From contig CALMVL010000008.1 of the NCBI GenBank assembly GCA_937873265.1, positions 1-56,091 of the forward strand: DNA of 56,091 nt, written 5' to 3'. The notes under the pieces are model-generated. The model saw nothing but the letters and a program-made list of their open reading frames with translations, was not told the DNA's origin and did not search any database. The translations under genes were made by a program, and so were the position numbers. Source of the DNA: an uncultured Granulicella sp. (GTDB lineage Bacteria; Acidobacteriota; Terriglobia; Terriglobales; Acidobacteriaceae). Position 1 is the stretch's first letter. The number at the start of each line of letters is the position of its first letter. Positions 51,917 to 56,091 of this stretch are shown here, piece by piece.

Positions 51917-53350
51917 TCAGTCTGCGTTGAGTCTTTCCCGCCGCCCCGCCACGTCAAACACGGTTTCATCCGGATTCTCAAAAAACCTGCTGTGCAGTGA
52001 TCGCACCGCCTCCTCCACTTCCTCCTCATCAATCATGAAGCTCATGTTGATCTCGCTTGCCCCTTGCGAGATCATTCGCACATTCACATGGCTTACCGCC
52101 GAAAAAACCTGCCCCGCAATCCCGCTGTGCCCGCGAATATCCTCACCCACGAGGCAGATCAGCGCCTTCCGCCCTTCGTACTTCACATCCGCCAGCTTGC
52201 TCAACTCCGCGCAGATCTCCGGCAGCTTCTCATTCGAGTCTACCGTCAGGGAGATGCTGACCTCACTTGTCGACACCATGTCGATTGCGCACCGGTATCG
52301 GTCAAACACATCGAACACCGCTTTCAGATATCCATGCGTCATCAGCATACGGCTCGCGACCACATCGATAATCGTGAGCCGCTTTTTCGCCGCGATGCTC
52401 TTGAACGGACTCGCGCACGGCGGCGCCACTGCTGTGATCTTTGTTCCCTCATTTGTGGCGTCGCGCGAGTTAAGCACCCAAACCGGAATCGATTTCTGCA
52501 CAGCCGGCAGGATCGTCGCCGGATGCAAGACCTTCGCCCCGAAGTATGCCAGTTCCGCCGCTTCCTCAAACGAGATGGTCTTGACCCGCAGCGCATCCGG
52601 GCAGATCCGCGGGTCCGTTGTCATAATCCCATTTACGTCCGTCCAGATCTCAATCGCGGCGGCATGTAGACCGCCTCCCACCAGCGCCGCCGTAAAATCA
52701 CTCCCGCCGCGCCCCAGCGTCGTCGTCACGCCCGTCGCCGTCGAACCGATAAACCCGCCCATCACCGGCACGCGCCTCTCCGCAATCAGCGGGGCCACGT
52801 GCTCCAGTAATCTCGCCGCGATCGCCGCCTCGATCGGTACCGCCTTGCCAAAGCCGTCATCCGTAACAATGCAGCTCCGCGCATCCACATGCTTCGCCGC
52901 AATGCCCCGCCCGCGAAACGCCTCTGTCACCATCCGGCTCGACGCCCGTTCGCCAAAGCTCACCACCAGGTCATTGGTCCGCGCGGTCAACTCGCCTACC
53001 GCTGAGATCCCTCGCAGCAGGTCGTCGAGCCCGTCGAATTCCGCGTGCAGCACCGCATGAAGCCCACCCACCGATCCGCCAGCGGCCAGCTCAGTCGCCG
53101 TGTCCACATGCCGTATGCGTAGTCGCGACGAGATCGCAAGCGCTCCCTTTACGTCTCCCCGCCCCGCTGCGCTCGCCGCCGTCAGCAGGAGGTCGGTCAC
53201 CTTCGCCATCGCCGACACCACCACCACCGCCTCAAGCCCGCGATCCAGCCGTCCCAACACGATATCCGCTGTCCGCAGCATTGCCCGCGCATTCTCCACG
53301 GACGTCCCACCGAACTTCATCACAACCAGCCCCGGCCGCAGCTCACTCAC
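51917..53350 (-). CDS. lysC: Aspartate kinase with C-terminal ACT domains
   Basis: A 477-residue kinase that phosphorylates aspartate at its beta-carboxyl, the entry to the lysine/threonine/methionine family. 'VMKFGGTSVENA' (K12) is the amino-acid-kinase signature. 'VTTTLGRGGSDFTAALVG' (in part: LGRGGSDFTA) binds nucleotide and substrate. The C-terminal tandem ACT region (about 320-460; 'ISLTVDSNE', 'VRMISQGASEINMSFMI') indicates feedback control by an amino acid. GTG 53350 overlaps the asd stop (GTGA), so translation is coupled to asd. Confidence 0.95.
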   Translation of the reverse strand: MSELRPGLVVMKFGGTSVENARAMLRTADIVLGRLDRGLEAVVVVSAMAKVTDLLLTAASAAGRGDVKGALAISSRLRIRHVDTATELAAGGSVGGLHAVLHAEFDGLDDLLRGISAVGELTARTNDLVVSFGERASSRMVTEAFRGRGIAAKHVDARSCIVTDDGFGKAVPIEAAIAARLLEHVAPLIAERRVPVMGGFIGSTATGVTTTLGRGGSDFTAALVGGGLHAAAIEIWTDVNGIMTTDPRICPDALRVKTISFEEAAELAYFGAKVLHPATILPAVQKSIPVWVLNSRDATNEGTKITAVAPPCASPFKSIAAKKRLTIIDVVASRMLMTHGYLKAVFDVFDRYRCAIDMVSTSEVSISLTVDSNEKLPEICAELSKLADVKYEGRKALICLVGEDIRGHSGIAGQVFSAVSHVNVRMISQGASEINMSFMIDEEEVEEAVRSLHSRFFENPDETVFDVAGRRERLNAD

Positions 53351-54465
53351 ACCCGCACCGCCTCACGCACCGTGGCGCCCGTCATCCGTAACTTGTCGAA
53401 CTTCCCCAGGCGCGCCAGCACCTCCGCATTCAGCACAGCCGCCCCTGCTGCACCGCGAATGACATTGTGCGACAGCACGACGAACTTCCAGTCCAACAGC
53501 GCACACGGGCGCAGCCGCCCCACCGTCGCCGCCATGCCGCGGCCGCGCATCCGGTCCAGCTTCGGCTGCGGCCGGTCGACCCCCTCGACATACTCCACCG
53601 GCTGCTCCGGCGCCGATGGCAAGTGCTGACCATCGAGCGGACGGAACTCTTCCCAGGCCCGCAGCACCTCGTCCCGGTTTGCCTTGGCCGTCAGCTTCAC
53701 GCTCACGCACTCCGTATGCCCATCCTCCACCGCCACCCGGTTGCAGTGCGCGCTCACCTTCGCCTCCAACCGCTTCACCCGGCCCAACTCAAGCCGCCCC
53801 AGAAGCTTGCCTACTTCCTCCTGCAGCTTCTCTTCTTCGTTCCGGATGAACGGCACCACATTGCCCAGAATGTCCAGCGACGCCACACCTGGATATCCTG
53901 CCCCACTCACCGCCTGCATCGTCGAAACGAACAAGCTCTCAATCCCAAATCGCTCTTCCAGCGGCTTCAACGCCATCACCAGGCCGGCAGCGCAGCAGTT
54001 TGGATTCGTCACCACGAATCCGCCGCGTCCGCCGGTATTCCCTAGCCCGCGCCAGCTCTGCCCTTCCAGCATCCCGAGATGATCCGCGTTCACCTCCGGC
54101 ACCACCAGCGGCACGTCCTCCACCATCCGAAGCGCGCTCGAGTTCGAGATGACCGCGCACCCCGCCGCCGCAAACTTAGGCTCCAGCTCCCGCGCAACCT
54201 CTGCATCAAGCGCCGCGAAGATGATCGCGGGCAGCTCGCCCACTACGCCCTCCGGCACGTTCGACTGGACCGTCATCTCGGCGATGCGCTTCGGCAGAGG
54301 AGCCTCCAGCTTCCACCGGCAAGCCTCTCCAAATCGCTTGCCCGCGCTCCGGTCGCTTGCCGCCAGCCAGCTGACCTCAAACCACGGATGCCGCTCCAGC
54401 AGATGAATGAAGCGCTGGCCCACCATGCCAGTCGCTCCAAGTATGCCTACCTTGCGTTGCTCCAT
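53347..54465 (-). CDS. asd: Aspartate-semialdehyde dehydrogenase, archaeal/fungal-like type
   Basis: A 372-residue enzyme that reduces aspartyl phosphate to aspartate semialdehyde, using the product of LysC. It has the NADP motif 'GILGATGMVGQRF' (7-19), active-site C157 in 'VVTNPNCCAAG', and 'TMQAVSGAGYPG' followed by 'SLDILGNVVPFI'. These last two blocks, and 'SAHCNRVAVEDGHTE', resemble the archaeal/fungal family rather than the E. coli Asd. It leads the lysine-pathway run. A TATGCT box lies 6 nt before the ATG, and a long inverted repeat lies in its upstream gap. Confidence 0.94.
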   Translation of the reverse strand: MEQRKVGILGATGMVGQRFIHLLERHPWFEVSWLAASDRSAGKRFGEACRWKLEAPLPKRIAEMTVQSNVPEGVVGELPAIIFAALDAEVARELEPKFAAAGCAVISNSSALRMVEDVPLVVPEVNADHLGMLEGQSWRGLGNTGGRGGFVVTNPNCCAAGLVMALKPLEERFGIESLFVSTMQAVSGAGYPGVASLDILGNVVPFIRNEEEKLQEEVGKLLGRLELGRVKRLEAKVSAHCNRVAVEDGHTECVSVKLTAKANRDEVLRAWEEFRPLDGQHLPSAPEQPVEYVEGVDRPQPKLDRMRGRGMAATVGRLRPCALLDWKFVVLSHNVIRGAAGAAVLNAEVLARLGKFDKLRMTGATVREAVRV

Positions 54466-54502
54466 ACCTTAAGCATAGCAACAGCCTCTTCGCTCGCGTA
54501 TT

Positions 54503-54548
54503 GGGAGCTCGGCCGTGCTCGGGATTGCGAAAACCCGGGGGAGCTCCC
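54503..54548. repeat. Inverted repeat in the asd leader
   Basis: GGGAGCTC (54503-54510) and its complement GAGCTCCC (54541-54548) flank an inner CGGG/CCCG pair (about 54520-54538), giving a bulged hairpin 38 bp upstream of the asd ATG. It could be an attenuator or the terminator of the upstream gene. There is no T-tract and no lysine-riboswitch core that I can recognise. Confidence 0.4.
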
Positions 54549-54617
54549 GAGCTACTCCTCGTTGCGGCCTACGCCATTCAGGATTCCGAACGCCGGGGCA
54601 GTACCTGACGGGCCACT

Positions 54618-54917
54618 CTAGTAATCGTCCCGCCGTCGTCGCCGCGACCTTGTGTACCCACCACTTCCACCCCAGACCAGCACCGCCGCCAGCAGATGAA
54701 GAAGAAACCAGAGGCTCACCCCCTGATCCAAATAAATCATCCACAAAATCAGCACCCTCGGCAGCACAGCCGCAATGACCAACGGCACAAGCCCATGCAG
54801 ATGAAAAGGCGCGAGCGTTCCCTGCAGCCATGCCACAGCCAATGAAATCCGCGGCAGGAATAGGGAAAACACCAGAAACCACAGCGGCAGCTCATGCACC
54901 ATCAGCATCTGATTCAT
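54618..54917 (-). CDS. Small integral membrane protein of unknown function
   Basis: A 99-residue protein with three predicted membrane helices (about 11-30, 42-62 and 68-83) and a strongly basic, flexible C-terminal tail (TRSRRRRRDDY). I cannot assign a family. GGGAGG lies about 8 nt upstream of the ATG. It starts 19 bp after the cupredoxin lipoprotein gene and may be its membrane partner. Its stop is 152 bp upstream of the asd start. Confidence 0.65.
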   Translation of the reverse strand: MNQMLMVHELPLWFLVFSLFLPRISLAVAWLQGTLAPFHLHGLVPLVIAAVLPRVLILWMIYLDQGVSLWFLLHLLAAVLVWGGSGGYTRSRRRRRDDY

Positions 54918-54936
54918 CCCGCATCGCCTCCCGTGC

Positions 54937-55731
54937 TTATCGTTGCGCGAAGTCGAAATTCGCTTTCGCCAACTGTTTCGCCGCGACCGTCACCTGGGTC
55001 GTTTGCTCGCCCATCTTCTCGTGCACGGCCCCAATCGTATACACTCCCGCCGGCAACCCAGTCAGGGTGAAGCTTCCATCCGCCCCTGTCACCGCGAAAA
55101 ACGGTGTCGGCGCCACGTTGATAAAGGCATTCATCCAAGGATGGTTGTTGCACCGCACTGGCAGCATCGCTTCCACCTGAGGGAACATTCGCACCTGGGG
55201 GGCGCCCTTCGGCCCCTGCGACACATCGATCACCTCATTGCCCACCACCGTCGGCATCGTGTGGATGTTGTGCATCGTGTTGTCCGAGTTGCGAAACTCC
55301 ACCGACCCACCCGCCTGCACCGCCACCACATGCGGCCGATATTGGCACCCCACCTGGTCCAGCACCACCGGCGTGCCGCTCGGCTCGAGATCCATCACCG
55401 CCGCCGGACCGCTCTTCACATACACATAGACGTTGGCCAGCTTGCCGTCCTTCACCACGTACTGCTCCGTCAAGTTGTCGTTTCCGCTCAGCGAGCACAC
55501 CGGATCTTGGCTCATGTCGATCTTGATCCGCTCCGGCGCCTTTCCGCCGAAATGCACGACCCCACTTACCCGGCCCAGCGTCGCCGGATCGAGCGAACTT
55601 GCCGGCTGCTTCTGCCGCTTCACCCCCGTCTTATCGATCAACGCCCCAGACCGCACCGCCGCATCCGGCTTGCACCCGACCAACACACACGAAGTCAGCA
55701 AGCCAGCGCCAACCCATCCAAAACCCCTCAT
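54937..55731 (-). CDS. Cupredoxin-type lipoprotein with carboxypeptidase-regulatory-like end
   Basis: A 264-residue exported protein. It has a lipobox LVGC (Cys 20), a beta-rich N-terminal domain, then a plastocyanin-like fold with possible type-1 copper ligands: His154 or His157 (NTMHNIHTMP), Cys194, His197 and Met200 (RCNNHPWM). The C terminus is a short beta-sandwich with 'DGSFTLTGLPAGVYTIGAVHE', a carboxypeptidase-regulatory-like pattern. It would act as a periplasmic copper electron carrier, but the partner is not known. GAGGA precedes the ATG. It lies 47 bp after the dehydrogenase gene. Confidence 0.83.
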   Translation of the reverse strand: MRGFGWVGAGLLTSCVLVGCKPDAAVRSGALIDKTGVKRQKQPASSLDPATLGRVSGVVHFGGKAPERIKIDMSQDPVCSLSGNDNLTEQYVVKDGKLANVYVYVKSGPAAVMDLEPSGTPVVLDQVGCQYRPHVVAVQAGGSVEFRNSDNTMHNIHTMPTVVGNEVIDVSQGPKGAPQVRMFPQVEAMLPVRCNNHPWMNAFINVAPTPFFAVTGADGSFTLTGLPAGVYTIGAVHEKMGEQTTQVTVAAKQLAKANFDFAQR

Positions 55732-55778
55732 CGCTCAGTCCTCATCGTCCATACCTCATATTTGGAAACCACACCTCC

Positions 55779-56091
55779 TCAAAGAGCCGCCACAACCGCA
55801 TCCGAAAACTCCCGCGTTCCACCCGTGCCGCCCACATCCCGCGTCAGCGCCGTCCCATTCGCATACACCGCGGCAATCGCTCCCTGTACCAGCTTCGCTG
55901 TCTCACCCTCGTTCAGGTAATCCAGCATCAGCACCGCACTTTGCAGCAGCGCGGTCGGGTTCGCCTTGTTCTGCCCCGCAATATCCGGAGCCGACCCATG
56001 CACTGCCTCAAAAATCGCGCACTCCCCCCCGAGGTTTGCCCCCCGAACCAACCCCAGCCCCCCCACAAATGCCCAACACAGATCGCTCAAA
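55779..56091 (-). CDS. Isocitrate/isopropylmalate dehydrogenase family, C-terminal part (5' end outside window)
   Basis: The reading frame runs off the right edge, so about 104 C-terminal residues remain. The segment 'FEAVHGSAPDIAGQNKANPTALL' (in part: EAVHGSAPDIAGQNKANPTA) holds the NAD(P)-binding signature of the family; HGSAPDIAG with Asp favours NAD-dependent enzymes. Upstream, 'SDLCWAFVGGLGLVRGANLG' differs at one spot from the usual VPGAN (Arg for Pro). Isocitrate dehydrogenase is most likely, but 3-isopropylmalate dehydrogenase cannot be excluded from this fragment. Confidence 0.88.
   Translation of the reverse strand, partial: LSDLCWAFVGGLGLVRGANLGGECAIFEAVHGSAPDIAGQNKANPTALLQSAVLMLDYLNEGETAKLVQGAIAAVYANGTALTRDVGGTGGTREFSDAVVAAL

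Noticed and set aside
51555-53060. 501-codon frame antisense to lysC
   Set aside because: Shadow of a high-GC gene; the Ser/Thr/Ala-rich translation has no family resemblance, while lysC motifs are complete.

Overview
This 56 kb window is a gene-dense, GC-rich bacterial chromosome segment made mostly of housekeeping and cell-envelope genes. The mix suggests a member of Acidobacteriota, probably an Acidobacteriaceae/Terriglobia-type soil bacterium: a lipoprotein and Gram-negative outer-membrane repertoire, a small Cys/His-rich protein beside a carboxypeptidase-regulatory-domain TonB receptor, a GRPK-type small DNA-binding protein, an orphan GvpL/F gene, and tlyA-nadK pairing. There is no rRNA, so this placement is inference. 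I found no transposase, prophage, CRISPR array or tRNA.

Layout. 0-1.3 kb: end of a MacB/LolC-type permease and its ATPase. 1.3-3 kb (minus): tlyA-nadK. 3.2-4.7 kb: ECF sigma factor with overlapping RskA-type anti-sigma factor. 4.7-8.6 kb: YVTN beta-propeller lipoprotein, DUF92 membrane protein, DUF218 protein, TsaC. 8.7-12.7 kb: TrmH-type methyltransferase overlapping rarA, a VOC protein, alaC. 12.7-18.8 kb (minus): dsbD, CoA-binding protein, DinB protein, prfB with a programmed +1 frameshift, lnt. 18.9-22 kb: 44-residue membrane microprotein, APC permease with a USP-like tail, small AT-hook protein. 22-27.2 kb: amidohydrolase, Cys/His-rich secreted protein, TonB receptor, beta-barrel protein. 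27.4-31.8 kb: membrane-anchored cytochrome c, GvpL/F protein, OmpA-type protein, YdfG-like SDR. 31.9-36.7 kb: small coiled-coil protein, ABC-2 exporter, YpdA-like flavoprotein, two response-regulator genes. 36.8-42.4 kb: DUF3999 protein, ftsK (minus), PA2169-type protein, TonB-C protein, DoxX-like protein. 42.5-56 kb (all minus): uppP, SH3/TPR protein, threonine dehydratase, RNase J, dapD, dapA, aminopeptidase, dapB, lysC, asd, small membrane protein, cupredoxin lipoprotein, and the 3' end of an isocitrate/isopropylmalate dehydrogenase.

The clearest functional unit is the aspartate-to-lysine/diaminopimelate cluster (asd-lysC-dapB-dapA-dapD), which feeds peptidoglycan synthesis and sits near uppP. 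A second is the minus-strand lnt-prfB-dinB-CoA-binding run.

At larger scale, the plus strand is G-rich for roughly the first 10 kb and C-rich from about 19 kb on, whichever strand the genes use. FtsK-orienting-like octamers change orientation at 8.4-9.4 kb. Together these suggest a replichore boundary, possibly the terminus region, inside the window.
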